This document shows, piece after piece, positions 1 through 7,831 of a stretch of DNA of 64,000 bases. The notes beneath the pieces were generated by a model. That model was not told the origin of the DNA. It was given only the letters and a program-made list of their open reading frames with translations, and made no database searches. The translations under genes and the position numbers were made by a program. This DNA is from Nitrospirota bacterium (GTDB taxonomy: Bacteria; JACPQY01): positions 122,917 to 186,916 of the forward strand of contig JACPAV010000005.1 in the NCBI GenBank assembly GCA_016180645.1, in the 5' to 3' direction. Position 1 is the first letter of the stretch. Every line of letters begins with the position of its first letter.

Positions 1-10
1 CCTGGGGTCA

Positions 11-841
11 ATGCTGAATGTTGACAAACTCACCGGTCCAGACAAGTCAATCTTCAAGATTGACCCCGTGTGGCCGGAGGGCAAGAGCTATGCCGTGGTG
101 CTCACGCATGACGTAGACTCCGGGTGGGCCTTCGAGCACACGGAGAATGTTGCCCCGCTTCTGAAAATCGAGTCCTCAGCCGGAGTACGGTCGGCCTGGT
201 ATTTTGTGGTCAAAACGATCCCAAGGCGTGAGATCCTGACACGGGGCTTGGAACGCGATGGCCATGAGATCGGATTTCACTGCTACAACCACGATCATCG
301 CTTCCCTTTTCTTTCCGAAGCCGCGATGCGCGCGCGGCTGGATCGTTGCCGTCCGTTTCTCGACCGGTTTGGCGTAAAGGGAATGCGATCCGCAAACTAC
401 CTCAAGAGTTCCCGATTCCTCTCCATCATGGGTGAGCGATTCGAGTACGACCTATCCTTCCGCGATTCCTACCATGGCGCAGGGGGCGCTCATGGCTGCT
501 CCACGGTGCACCCGTTTCGGATTGGGGGAGGCTCCCTCCTGGAAATCCCGACAACCATGCCGGATGACTACGACCTTTTTTCCCGCGGGCTGTCCCCCGA
601 GGAAGCCCTGAAGATGCAAATCGAATCGATGGAGAACATCAAGATACGCGGAGGCGTGGTCAATCTGGTCACACATACGGAGCCTCATCTTTCGGTGAAC
701 AAGAAGGGGCTATGCCTGTACCAGGAAATCGTTCGATACGTTTCATCGGACCCCGCCGCCTGGATCACCCTCCCCCGCGATCTCGCCGCGTGGCGGAAAA
801 GAGCCTCCCTGCTGGCCCCGCGTGAAACTCTGCCCACTTGA
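11..841 (+). CDS. polysaccharide deacetylase-like (NodB/CE4-type) protein
   Basis: The product (276 aa from this ATG) has the order of motifs of the NodB-type deacetylase fold. THDVDSG near residue 33 gives the first metal-ligand aspartates, and HEIGFHCYNHDH near residue 85 gives the paired histidines. A late THTEPH motif near residue 221 could supply the catalytic-side histidine. Such enzymes remove N- or O-acyl groups from sugars in cell-surface polymers; no signal peptide is visible. The reading frame is open to the window edge, so the true start may lie upstream. The first 65 bases also contain an inverted repeat (GGGGTCAAT / ATTGACCCC), which makes the start uncertain. The substrate is unknown. 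Confidence 0.7.
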   Translation: MLNVDKLTGPDKSIFKIDPVWPEGKSYAVVLTHDVDSGWAFEHTENVAPLLKIESSAGVRSAWYFVVKTIPRREILTRGLERDGHEIGFHCYNHDHRFPFLSEAAMRARLDRCRPFLDRFGVKGMRSANYLKSSRFLSIMGERFEYDLSFRDSYHGAGGAHGCSTVHPFRIGGGSLLEIPTTMPDDYDLFSRGLSPEEALKMQIESMENIKIRGGVVNLVTHTEPHLSVNKKGLCLYQEIVRYVSSDPAAWITLPRDLAAWRKRASLLAPRETLPT

Positions 842-868
842 CGATTCACGATTCTCGATCCACGATCC
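841..868. repeat. degenerate heptamer array, 4 units
   Basis: Directly after the deacetylase stop are four consecutive 7-base units: ACGATTC, ACGATTC, TCGATCC, ACGATCC. The same heptamer theme recurs at six other places in this window (3125, 28683, 28762, 34652, 48605, 56620). Confidence 0.75.
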
Positions 869-895
869 GTATGTTGCAAGTTTCGGACCTCGACG

Positions 896-959
896 CGCGG
901 GCTGAAGCCCGCGGCTACGAAGAGTGGGACCAGAGGTAGGCGCAGGCTTTATGCCTGCG
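896..959. repeat. two GTAG/TTYA hairpin repeats
   Basis: Two copies of the dispersed hairpin family. The first (896-918, minus orientation) has a 7-bp stem around TGAA followed by CTAC. The second (936-959, plus orientation) reads GTAG, then a CGCAGGC stem, a TTTA loop and the complementary stem. The rest of the 842-1070 gap shows no gene apart from the tRNA-like fragment at 973. Confidence 0.7.
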
Positions 960-972
960 TACATTCCGCGCT

Positions 973-1006
973 GTCAGGTGAACAGTTTAGAGAAGTGCGT
1001 GACCAG
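973..1006 (+). pseudogene. decayed partial copy of the tRNA-Ser 5' end and its upstream flank
   Basis: These 34 bases align without gaps to 1055-1088, which is the 16 bases before tRNA-Ser plus its first 18 bases; I count 27 identities. The acceptor strand has changed (AGAGAAG instead of GGAGAGG) and no anticodon arm follows, so it cannot fold as a tRNA. It looks like a remnant of a tandem duplication or of a tRNA-targeted insertion. Confidence 0.5.
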
Positions 1007-1070
1007 CCAGGAGGGCGCGGTCGCGCACCATGGAGGACACGATGTCCTCGCGCCGTCAGGCGCACATTTT

Positions 1071-1157
1071 GGAGAGGTGCGTGAGCGGTTGAAACGGCAC
1101 GCCTGGAGAGCGTGTAGGGATTAACGTCTCTCGTGGGTTCAAATCCCACCCTCTCCG
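1071..1157 (+). tRNA. tRNA-Ser (anticodon GGA)
   Basis: Acceptor strand GGAGAGG (1071-1077) pairs with CCTCTCC (1150-1156), followed by discriminator G at 1157. The anticodon stem CACGC/GCGTG encloses the loop CTGGAGA with anticodon GGA at 1105-1107. A long variable arm, typical of class II serine tRNAs, lies between the anticodon arm and the GGTTCAAATCC T-arm. The 3' CCA is not fully encoded (the genome reads GCAT after the acceptor). Confidence 0.95.
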
Positions 1158-1215
1158 CATTCCATCAGTACTTACACCGGTTGAAATCCCGGCCCGAACG
1201 CGTTAAGAAGTGCGC

Positions 1216-1398
1216 ATGGAAGACGTCATCCCGACCGAACTGAAGTGCCCGTTTTGCCAAGGCATGTTTGTCATCTCCGGTCTCGCCCTCGACGAGGATC
1301 AGAGCATCTACTGCAAGTGCGGCCACTGCGGCAAGAAAGTTCAGTTCGCCAAAGTCGAACACCACGAATTGAAGTCCACTCCTACCAAGAAGAAGTAG
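1216..1398 (+). CDS. small zinc-ribbon protein
   Basis: A 60-residue protein with two cysteine knuckles, CPFC near residue 12 and CKCGHC near residue 34, spaced as in a zinc ribbon, followed by a lysine-rich tail (TPTKKK). Such small ribbons often bind nucleic acid or act as protein adaptors; no specific role can be assigned. I chose the ATG at 1216, with an AAGAAG purine run just upstream; a GTG two codons earlier is also possible. It stands alone between tRNA-Ser and the ThDP enzyme gene. Confidence 0.65.
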   Translation: MEDVIPTELKCPFCQGMFVISGLALDEDQSIYCKCGHCGKKVQFAKVEHHELKSTPTKKK

Positions 1399-1471
1399 GT
1401 GGTGAAATTCCGATTGGATTCCGAGGCTGATTTCTTGTTGGCAATGGTGACTCAGATGATCCCCCTCCATA

Positions 1472-3112
1472 ATGGGTAGCATTCACGGCGGACTCATCGT
1501 CGCCAAGGCCCTGAAATCTATCGGCACGGAGTGCCTGTTCACCCTCTGCGGCGGGCATATTCAGAATATCTACGACGGATGCCTCACCCTCGGAATCCGG
1601 GTCGTCGATTTTCGCCACGAACAGGCCGCGGCCCACGCCGCCGATGGATGGTCCCGCGCCACCGGGAAGCCGGGCGTGGTCGCCGTGACAGCCGGTCCGG
1701 GTGTAACCGATGCCGTTACCGGGGTGGCCAACGCCTGGCGGGCCCAAAGCCCCATGATCGTCATCGGCGGCCAGGGGCCGAAATCCATGCAGGACAAGGG
1801 ATCTCTCCAGGAGATGGACCACGTTGAACTCATGCGGTCCATTACGAAGTGGTCGGTGTCCGTTCCAGAAACACGCCGCCTCGGTGAATATGTGCTTCAT
1901 GCCTACCGGGTGGCCCTCTCCGGAGTACCCGGGCCCGTCTTCCTCGAAATGCCCATCGACATCCTGATGAACTACGCCGAGGAAGCCGAGACCGGAATCC
2001 CCGATCGCCCCCCCGAAGTCCCTCCCATGGGACCCGATCCCGCTCAGGTGGAACGCGCCGCCGAGCTGATTCGGACGGCCCAGAATCCCGTCGCCCTCAT
2101 CGGAAGTCAGTTGGCCTGGTCGCGTCGCCGTGACATCGCCCCCGAATTCTGCGAGACGCTCCACATCCCCGCGTTTCTGAATGGGATGGCCCGCGGGGCC
2201 CTGCGCCCGGACCATCCCTGGTTCTTCCATCTCTGCCGCCGCCAGGCCCTGGAAAAGGCGGACGTCGTTCTGGTCTTCGGAACCCCGCTCGATTTTCGGC
2301 TGGATTATGGTCGAGTTCTCGGTGAGAAAGCAAAGATTGTTCAAGTAGACCTTGAAGGTAAGGAACTCGGTCGAAACCGTCCGCTCGACCTCGCCATACT
2401 CGGTGACACGGGGCTTGTCATGGATGGACTACTGCGCACCCTGGGCTCCCGCAAAGACGGCGCCCCGAATCACGGCTGGATCGAGTATCTCCGGCAAGCC
2501 GAGACCAAGGCCTGGGAGAAAATGAAGCCCGAGATGGAGTCGAATGACGTACCGGTGAATCCCCTCCGCTTTTCGAATGAACTGAGGAAATTTGTCGATG
2601 AAAACACCGTGCTGATCGGCGATGGAGGCGACATCGTGGGTACCGCAGCAAAGATGAATTTCCCGTACAAGATGGGGCAATGGATGGATCCCGGCCCGCT
2701 CGGAACGCTGGGCGTCGGCCCCTCTTTCGCGATGGCCGCCAAGCTCGCGAATCCCGAAGCACGGGTCATGATCGTATACGGAGACGGCTCATTCGGACTC
2801 AATGGATTCGAATATGAGGCTGCCATCCGCCAGAAGATTCCTTTTGTGGGCGTGATGGGCAACGATGCCGCATGGATGCAGATCCACCGCGGCCAGGAAA
2901 TGATCTTCGGCGCCGATCGAACCGTGGCCACCAAGCTCGATTTCACCCGGTATGATCGGATCGTGGAGGCCATGGGAGGTCACGGAGAGTACGTCGAAAA
3001 ACCGGCCGGGATCGGTCCCGCCATCGAACGATCTCTCGCCTCGGGAAAACCCGCGCTCGTGAACGTGAAAATCGGCCGCAGCGAATTCCGGAGGGGATCG
3101 CTCAGTGTGTGA
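1472..3112 (+). CDS. thiamine-diphosphate-dependent enzyme, acetolactate synthase / 2-hydroxyacyl-CoA lyase-like
   Basis: The 546-aa protein has the three-domain layout of the acetolactate synthase superfamily. The N-terminal PYR domain has the cofactor-activating glutamate in FRHEQAAAHAADGW (E50) and the TAGPGVTDAV loop; a central domain follows. The C-terminal PP domain has the ThDP/Mg motif GDGSFGLNGFE near residue 436, ending with ND near residue 467. The family makes or breaks C-C bonds next to carbonyls (acetolactate synthesis, 2-hydroxyacyl-CoA cleavage, decarboxylation). No regulatory subunit gene is nearby, so biosynthetic acetolactate synthase is less likely than a lyase or decarboxylase. 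An isochorismatase-fold gene follows 36 bases downstream. Confidence 0.8.
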   Translation: MGSIHGGLIVAKALKSIGTECLFTLCGGHIQNIYDGCLTLGIRVVDFRHEQAAAHAADGWSRATGKPGVVAVTAGPGVTDAVTGVANAWRAQSPMIVIGGQGPKSMQDKGSLQEMDHVELMRSITKWSVSVPETRRLGEYVLHAYRVALSGVPGPVFLEMPIDILMNYAEEAETGIPDRPPEVPPMGPDPAQVERAAELIRTAQNPVALIGSQLAWSRRRDIAPEFCETLHIPAFLNGMARGALRPDHPWFFHLCRRQALEKADVVLVFGTPLDFRLDYGRVLGEKAKIVQVDLEGKELGRNRPLDLAILGDTGLVMDGLLRTLGSRKDGAPNHGWIEYLRQAETKAWEKMKPEMESNDVPVNPLRFSNELRKFVDENTVLIGDGGDIVGTAAKMNFPYKMGQWMDPGPLGTLGVGPSFAMAAKLANPEARVMIVYGDGSFGLNGFEYEAAIRQKIPFVGVMGNDAAWMQIHRGQEMIFGADRTVATKLDFTRYDRIVEAMGGHGEYVEKPAGIGPAIERSLASGKPALVNVKIGRSEFRRGSLSV

Positions 3113-3124
3113 CGTACGAGAGAT

Positions 3125-3145
3125 GGGAGGCGGGAGGCGGGAGGC
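3125..3145. repeat. heptamer repeat GGGAGGC x3
   Basis: Three perfect tandem copies of GGGAGGC lie between two genes and end just before the ATG of the isochorismatase-like gene. They probably also serve as its ribosome-binding region. Read on the other strand (GCCTCCC) they match the C/T-rich variants of the dispersed heptamer family. Confidence 0.7.
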
Positions 3146-3148
3146 GAC

Positions 3149-3721
3149 ATGGCTGTTCCGTTGATGCTGCCTACTCCCCGGGATACCGTCGTGGTCGTCA
3201 TCGATGCGCAGGAGCGTCTGATGCCTGCGATGCACGCCGATCTCAGGGATCGCGCCCTTAAACACATGCAGGCCCTTCTCAAGGCTTCCGCCGTTCACCA
3301 GGTCCCGGTCGTTTGCACTGAGCAGTATCCCAAGGGCCTGGGAGCTACGCTCCCGGAGATTCGTTCCCTGATGGAGCCCTACGACCCCATCGTCAAGACC
3401 GCTTTCAGTTGCTGCGATGTCGAGCCTTTCACGCGCAAACTCGAATCACTCAACCGTCCCAATATCGCCGTGATGGGCATGGAAACCCACGTCTGCGTTT
3501 ACCAGACCGTCGTGGGCTTGCTCCAACGCGGCTACAAGCCTCTCCTGCTATCCGATGCCGTCTGCTCTCGGAAAATGATCGACTACGAGACGAGCGTGGA
3601 GCAAATGCGGGAGGATGGCGCCACGATCAGCACAACGGAAACTCTGCTCTTCTCCTGGACGCGCGAGGCCGGTTCGGAGGCCTTCAAGAAAATCTCACTC
3701 ATCGTCCGCGATTTGAGCTGA
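3149..3721 (+). CDS. isochorismatase-family cysteine hydrolase
   Basis: The product (190 aa) is the usual length for single-domain isochorismatase-fold hydrolases. The family triad is visible: D19 in VVVIDAQERL, K83 in PIVKTAFSC and C116 in METHVCVYQT. The family contains nicotinamidases, isochorismatases and N-carbamoyl hydrolases; the sequence most resembles the YcaC/ISOC1-like uncharacterised group, so the substrate is open. No signal peptide, hence cytoplasmic. Its last 23 bases overlap the convergent glycosyltransferase-like gene. It may be cotranscribed with the ThDP enzyme upstream. Confidence 0.8.
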   Translation: MAVPLMLPTPRDTVVVVIDAQERLMPAMHADLRDRALKHMQALLKASAVHQVPVVCTEQYPKGLGATLPEIRSLMEPYDPIVKTAFSCCDVEPFTRKLESLNRPNIAVMGMETHVCVYQTVVGLLQRGYKPLLLSDAVCSRKMIDYETSVEQMREDGATISTTETLLFSWTREAGSEAFKKISLIVRDLS

Positions 3722-5423
3722 CCCCCGGGTCGCCTCCGTCCCCTCCGCCGGTACGTTCAGCGACAACAAATGCCTTTGCGTTCTTGCCGCAGCTGAACCC
3801 TGCATCTTCCGGCGCCGGCACGTAGGGCAGGCGCTGGCGCTGGAACTCCTCCAAGGCCCAACACGTCCGCCTCCAACCTTTTTCCCTGATCGCGTCCAGG
3901 ACCACGATGATCCGATCCGGGGTTTGGTCCTCCACGATCCTTCGGATTTCCGCTTCGGGTGTCGATGGCCTCCATCCCGCGCGGAATATTCGTATCCCCG
4001 GCCCGTGCGAAAACAGCTGGATATCCCCGGCAAAGACATTCTTCCCGGCGGCGTGAAAGGCTGCAATGAAATCGCTGCCGAACACGCCGACCGTTTGCGA
4101 CGAGTCGATCGTCCGCAGTAGCCGCTTGAACGCCGCCTCGATCTCCGTCTTCGAGGCTGAGGACAACCGGATGCCACGCGCTCCCGGGATCTCCAGAACC
4201 GCATCGTACGCGCCGCGAACGGGATGGTCTCGCGCCGGGAACAGCGCTGAAGCGGAAAAAGGCACGAGCCGAAGCAGGGCCGGGCAGATGGCCCCGAGGA
4301 GGATCCCTCCCCCTACCCATCGGCCCCAAGAACCGATCCTTCCCGATCCCCACCGTCGTGCCCCGCGGAACATCGACTCGATCACCACGACCAGAAGGAG
4401 CGCCGTTGGCGCGCGCGCCACGGTTGTCGCCATCTGCCTGCCCGCGAACAGGAATTCCACGTCCGCAAGGATCGCCGCTCCAAGCAGGATCAGCATCGTG
4501 TCCGTGCGGCCCCGCTCACGCCCCGCGGACAGTCCTCCCGCCACCAGGATCGTCCCTGCGACCAAGGCCGTCATATCCAGGCCGACCAGGAGGGCCTCCA
4601 AAACGTCCGAGAACCGGTCGTCCGGAAGACCCCCCCGCAACACGGCCGCTTTCAGGGTGAGCAACGCAGACCCGAGATTCTCCAGGGGACCGAGGGGATG
4701 AAAGGTCATTCTTTCCGTGTACACGGGGTAGGGATAGAGGCGTCCGACCATGACATCCCATCCCGCCTGGGATCCGATGGTCGCGTAGACAACCGTTGTG
4801 ATCCCCGTTGCGACCACCGCAAACACCGCGACATGGCCCCACCCAATCTCCCCCCCACGCCTCCACGTCAAGCAAGCGATGAGGGCCGCCGCCCCGGCGA
4901 ACAGACCCACGCCCAGCGGCAGGGGCTTCGACAGCAGCCCAACCGCCGCGACCGCCGCCAGGGCGAGGACCTTGCCGGGCCGTGGCCTCTTGGCATACGA
5001 CGCCAGCAGGGCCGCCGCGGCCAGGAAGGCCGCAACCGCAAGATGATGATTGTATGTCGCCCGGGGCGGGAGGAACGCCCGCCCCGCCAGCAGGGCCGCC
5101 AACACGCTCCACCACGGTCCCATCAACCCACGGCAAGACGCGTACGCCGCGCCGTAGCCGATGGTTGCAAAGCCTACCGCCACCAGCCGCACATTCAGGA
5201 TCTCGTACGCCGCTCCCGTCAGCGAGAAAACCCACTGGAGCAGATACGGATACAGGGGCCCGTACATCCAGTCGATCTCCGAATAAAGTCCGAAACCCCA
5301 TCCAAGTCGCTGGACCGTGATCAGATCGCGGAATTCTTCGCCTCCGAGGTGGGTTCGGCACAGGGTAATATGGAATGCGAGATGAAGAGCCAGCCCCACG
5401 AAGAAGGGCGTACACCGCTTCAC
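3699..5423 (-). CDS. polytopic membrane protein, GT-C glycosyltransferase-like
   Basis: A 574-residue protein with about ten hydrophobic segments in the first 380 residues and a soluble C-terminal part. The first periplasmic loop carries acidic residues (GGEEFRD) and the motif YSEIDWMYGPLYPYLL, reminiscent of GT-C enzymes that use polyprenyl-phosphate sugars (the DxxxYGPL-type loop). That suggests transfer of a sugar from a lipid carrier at the outer face of the membrane. It is last in a minus-strand group, 24 bases after the aldo/keto reductase-like gene. The acceptor is unknown; a pure transporter role cannot be ruled out. Confidence 0.55.
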   Translation of the reverse strand: MKRCTPFFVGLALHLAFHITLCRTHLGGEEFRDLITVQRLGWGFGLYSEIDWMYGPLYPYLLQWVFSLTGAAYEILNVRLVAVGFATIGYGAAYASCRGLMGPWWSVLAALLAGRAFLPPRATYNHHLAVAAFLAAAALLASYAKRPRPGKVLALAAVAAVGLLSKPLPLGVGLFAGAAALIACLTWRRGGEIGWGHVAVFAVVATGITTVVYATIGSQAGWDVMVGRLYPYPVYTERMTFHPLGPLENLGSALLTLKAAVLRGGLPDDRFSDVLEALLVGLDMTALVAGTILVAGGLSAGRERGRTDTMLILLGAAILADVEFLFAGRQMATTVARAPTALLLVVVIESMFRGARRWGSGRIGSWGRWVGGGILLGAICPALLRLVPFSASALFPARDHPVRGAYDAVLEIPGARGIRLSSASKTEIEAAFKRLLRTIDSSQTVGVFGSDFIAAFHAAGKNVFAGDIQLFSHGPGIRIFRAGWRPSTPEAEIRRIVEDQTPDRIIVVLDAIREKGWRRTCWALEEFQRQRLPYVPAPEDAGFSCGKNAKAFVVAERTGGGDGGDPGVSSNRGR

Positions 5424-5447
5424 GGTCGCCCGTGGAGATACGAGAAC

Positions 5448-6305
5448 CTAGGACAGATCTACGTCGCCCCGGAATCGATCCAGTTCGGCCACCGCGGTGC
5501 TGAAGACCGACGCCTTCGGCGCCTGTTTGTGCACCGCATCCCCCACCTTGCGCATCCACGTCAGCTCGTCTTCGACCATGGGCCCCTTCTCGAGAGCATC
5601 GACGGCCGATTTCATCTGATCGTGATTGGCCGGGCCGCTCATCACCACGTCGATCGCCGGATTCGACAGCGCAAAACGATAGCAATCCGTCGCTGTCGGC
5701 ACGGGTACGGAATCCGGCAGCCCCTTGGGACGCTTGAGCAGGGTTCCCCATCGTGTCGTTGTGTAGGTTACCAATCCCGGCCCGCCCTTTTTCACCTGGG
5801 GAAATATTTCCTTCTCGGCGCCTCGATGAGCGGCATTGTATCGGATGTGGAGGATGTCAAAGAGGCCCTTCTCCAGAATGGTGGCTCCGTACGGGCGGTG
5901 ATGGGATGAGAGCGCGAGGCAACGTACCTTTCCCTTCTCCACCAGGCGCGCAGCGGAATCCCGGATCCGCTCCGGAGGCTGGCGATTCCACCATCCGAGG
6001 AGGAGCACGTCCGCGCTATCGAGTTTCAAAGAACGAAGCGCCCGGTCCACGCTCCATTCCATCAACTTCGCCACACGCGAGTAGCTCTGGACCACTACGA
6101 CCATCCGATCGCGGTGCTTGGCGGACAGACTCCGCACGCCATCCCGGAACCCGGATCGTCTCGCCGATCCCCAGTAGAAGTAGTTCACGCCGCGCTCAAA
6201 CGCCCATTCGAGGTCTCGCGCCCCCACACCGTAGCTCGACGCCACGCCCAGGCGGCCGACTTTCATTCCCGTTCTTCCCAAAACAGCTTCTTTTCCGTTC
6301 TTCAT
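5448..6305 (-). CDS. aldo/keto reductase-fold protein without the catalytic tetrad
   Basis: The 285-aa protein begins LGRTGMKVGRLG and follows the aldo/keto reductase pattern throughout (GVNYF, RALRSLKLDSADVLLL, VEKGKVRCLALSSH). Aligned by eye, all four family catalytic residues are replaced: Asp to Tyr and Tyr to Arg in NYFYWGSARR, Lys to Gln in VVVVQSY, and His to Gly in VLLLGWW. It may therefore bind nicotinamide cofactor or substrate without classic reductase chemistry. The start is fixed by a 4-base ATGA overlap with the upstream nucleotidyltransferase gene; the frame itself is open further upstream. Its position suggests a shared function with that protein. Confidence 0.7.
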   Translation of the reverse strand: MKNGKEAVLGRTGMKVGRLGVASSYGVGARDLEWAFERGVNYFYWGSARRSGFRDGVRSLSAKHRDRMVVVVQSYSRVAKLMEWSVDRALRSLKLDSADVLLLGWWNRQPPERIRDSAARLVEKGKVRCLALSSHHRPYGATILEKGLFDILHIRYNAAHRGAEKEIFPQVKKGGPGLVTYTTTRWGTLLKRPKGLPDSVPVPTATDCYRFALSNPAIDVVMSGPANHDQMKSAVDALEKGPMVEDELTWMRKVGDAVHKQAPKASVFSTAVAELDRFRGDVDLS

Positions 6306-7471
6306 AGGCGGGAGTCTAGCAGACCGAAAACCATTCTCAAATAGGCCGTCGGCACACGGCCGGCCGGTTGGAAGAACAGAGGCATGGCGAGCCGCTCCCT
6401 CCATCCCCCGATATCCCCTCGGAAGGCCGCATCTCTCAAGAAATCCAGCCGGCCGGCGAGCGGAAGATCCTCCTGCACAACGGCCTGCAATGGCGCCGGG
6501 TACCGTACCTCCCACCAGCGGGCCACCTGGCTCAGAGCGAACGCCGTGATCCCGGCCATTCTGAACCGCCGCACGTCATCTGCCCAAGCCTTCCACTCCA
6601 CTCGATCCCTCACGGCGCGGAAAACATACATCACATCCACGAAATCCGAGAGCATCGAGAAAGAGTTGGTGAAGGCGTGAAGGATGATGTGCAGGAAGGT
6701 CATCTCGGGGCTTAGCCGATGCCCCTTGAGGTCCGCGTTCTTCCACACGTCGTATTCAGCAAGGTCGAAATCGAATCGCGCGTGCAGTCCGAACTTCTCG
6801 GCGCAGAGTCCCCAGTGGAGATCGACCGGGGGCACCCGCGACCCGTTTGATCGGTGCGAGAAAGTCGCCTCATGGAATCGATTCAGCTCCGGCAGGGGGT
6901 GGAGAGGCAAGTAGCCCAGATCGCGGAGGATATCGGCGGCCTTGGGAACATCCTCGCGGTAAACCAGCAAATCGACATCCCCCGTCGGCCGGCATCCCAA
7001 ATCGGGAAAGGCCAACTCGCAGAGACCTACGCCCTTGAGCGCCAAGCACGGCACGTGCCGCCGCGCCATGAACCGGGTTACTCGTTCTTCCGCGGCCAGG
7101 ATAAAAAGATTCTTCGCCAGGGTGGTCCTCCGGACGGCCTGCGGAGTCGGCTGGAGGCGGCCACCGGCCCTGAGAATGCCACTCGCGATCTGCCGGGCAA
7201 TCAGCGGTTGAACACGCTGCCGTCCGGCCGTATTCCATTTGTCCAGCTCCACCACCGACCCCCGCTGTGGATCGACTGCAAGGAGTGTCAGGAGCGACCT
7301 AGAGCCTATCCCAAAACGTTTCGCGGACCCTGAAGGGCCCGCTACGGAGAAATCGCTTTTCCGCTGTAGTGGAGCCTTTAGGCTCCGCGAAGCCCGCTCC
7401 GGTTCCGTCAGGTTTTGGGATAGGCTTCTAGCTCGACTTTTGCCATTTTTTGAAAGGTTCATGTTGGTCAT
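6302..7471 (-). CDS. nucleotidyltransferase-family protein (NTP_transf_5-like, as found in lasso clusters)
   Basis: The core contains CLALKGVGLCELAFPD followed by CRPTGDVDLLV, the DxD metal site of the nucleotidyltransferase fold, and PPVDLHWGL. This matches the uncharacterised nucleotidyltransferase family often found with lasso-peptide kinases, which fits the adjacent RiPP island. The conserved domain begins at about LLTLLAVDP (base 7290). Everything upstream is encoded by palindromic repeat DNA (7303-7471), so the N-terminal ~60 residues are probably acquired and the start is uncertain; ATG codons occur at 7471 and 7462 without a clear Shine-Dalgarno. Nucleotide and acceptor are unknown. 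Confidence 0.65.
   Translation of the reverse strand: MTNMNLSKNGKSRARSLSQNLTEPERASRSLKAPLQRKSDFSVAGPSGSAKRFGIGSRSLLTLLAVDPQRGSVVELDKWNTAGRQRVQPLIARQIASGILRAGGRLQPTPQAVRRTTLAKNLFILAAEERVTRFMARRHVPCLALKGVGLCELAFPDLGCRPTGDVDLLVYREDVPKAADILRDLGYLPLHPLPELNRFHEATFSHRSNGSRVPPVDLHWGLCAEKFGLHARFDFDLAEYDVWKNADLKGHRLSPEMTFLHIILHAFTNSFSMLSDFVDVMYVFRAVRDRVEWKAWADDVRRFRMAGITAFALSQVARWWEVRYPAPLQAVVQEDLPLAGRLDFLRDAAFRGDIGGWRERLAMPLFFQPAGRVPTAYLRMVFGLLDSRL
7303..7426. repeat. MITE-like element with 14-bp terminal inverted repeats
   Basis: A 124-base element has perfect terminal repeats AGCCTATCCCAAAA (7303-7316) and TTTTGGGATAGGCT (7413-7426). CTAG lies outside each end (with one extra base at the right end), as expected for a short target duplication. 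Inside are two GTAG/TTYA hairpins: 7324-7345 (minus) and 7366-7386 (plus). It contains no transposase and lies in the 5' part of the nucleotidyltransferase reading frame. The target-duplication reading is inference. Confidence 0.55.
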
Positions 7472-7618
7472 GATGCGTAGGGGAGGGTCTTCAGACCCTC
7501 CCGACAAGAGGGAGCATCTGAAGATGCTCCCCTACTTTCTCAAAATTCACGGCGTGGAAATGGCCTTCCCTCGTGAAGTGATGTTCACACAGCATGGAAA
7601 AATGGCAAAAGTCGAGCT
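7430..7618. repeat. 21-bp perfect inverted repeat enclosing a hairpin pair
   Basis: Bases 7430-7450 are the exact reverse complement of 7598-7618 (arm starts AGCTCGACTTTTG). The 189-base unit encloses the double hairpin at 7477-7535 and abuts the MITE-like element. The region 7472-7831 holds no gene that I can support other than the upstream part of the methyltransferase frame. Confidence 0.7.
7477..7535. repeat. 59-bp double hairpin, exact inverted copy of 29744-29802
   Basis: Two facing GTAG/TTYA hairpins: GTAG at 7477, 9-bp stem, TTCA loop, then a second 9-bp stem with TGAA loop ending CTAC at 7535. All 59 bases are identical to the reverse complement of 29744-29802, about 22 kb away. Confidence 0.85.
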
Positions 7619-7673
7619 TAGGGTCATCCTCGGCTGCCATTGGGCAAGTCTATCACACACCGCCCCGGGCCGA

Positions 7674-7700
7674 TTGGCTTGGCCTCAACGCTGCTATAAT
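7674..7700 (+). promoter_or_regulatory. possible sigma-70 promoter for the plus-strand RiPP genes
   Basis: A perfect TATAAT at 7695-7700 is preceded by TTGGCT at 7674-7679, a 15-base spacer. The -35 match and spacer are weak, but the position ahead of the methyltransferase/kinase/cyclase genes is suitable. Confidence 0.35.
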
Positions 7701-7831
7701 CCCCGCGTGACCCCGCACCCACCTCAATGGAAAAGTGGACAAGTGGACGAGTGCGCGCACATCACGGATGGCCGCTGCTTCACCGCCCGATCACCCGGAC
7801 ACTGGGCCACCTCCAAAAGGATAGCTGCAAA

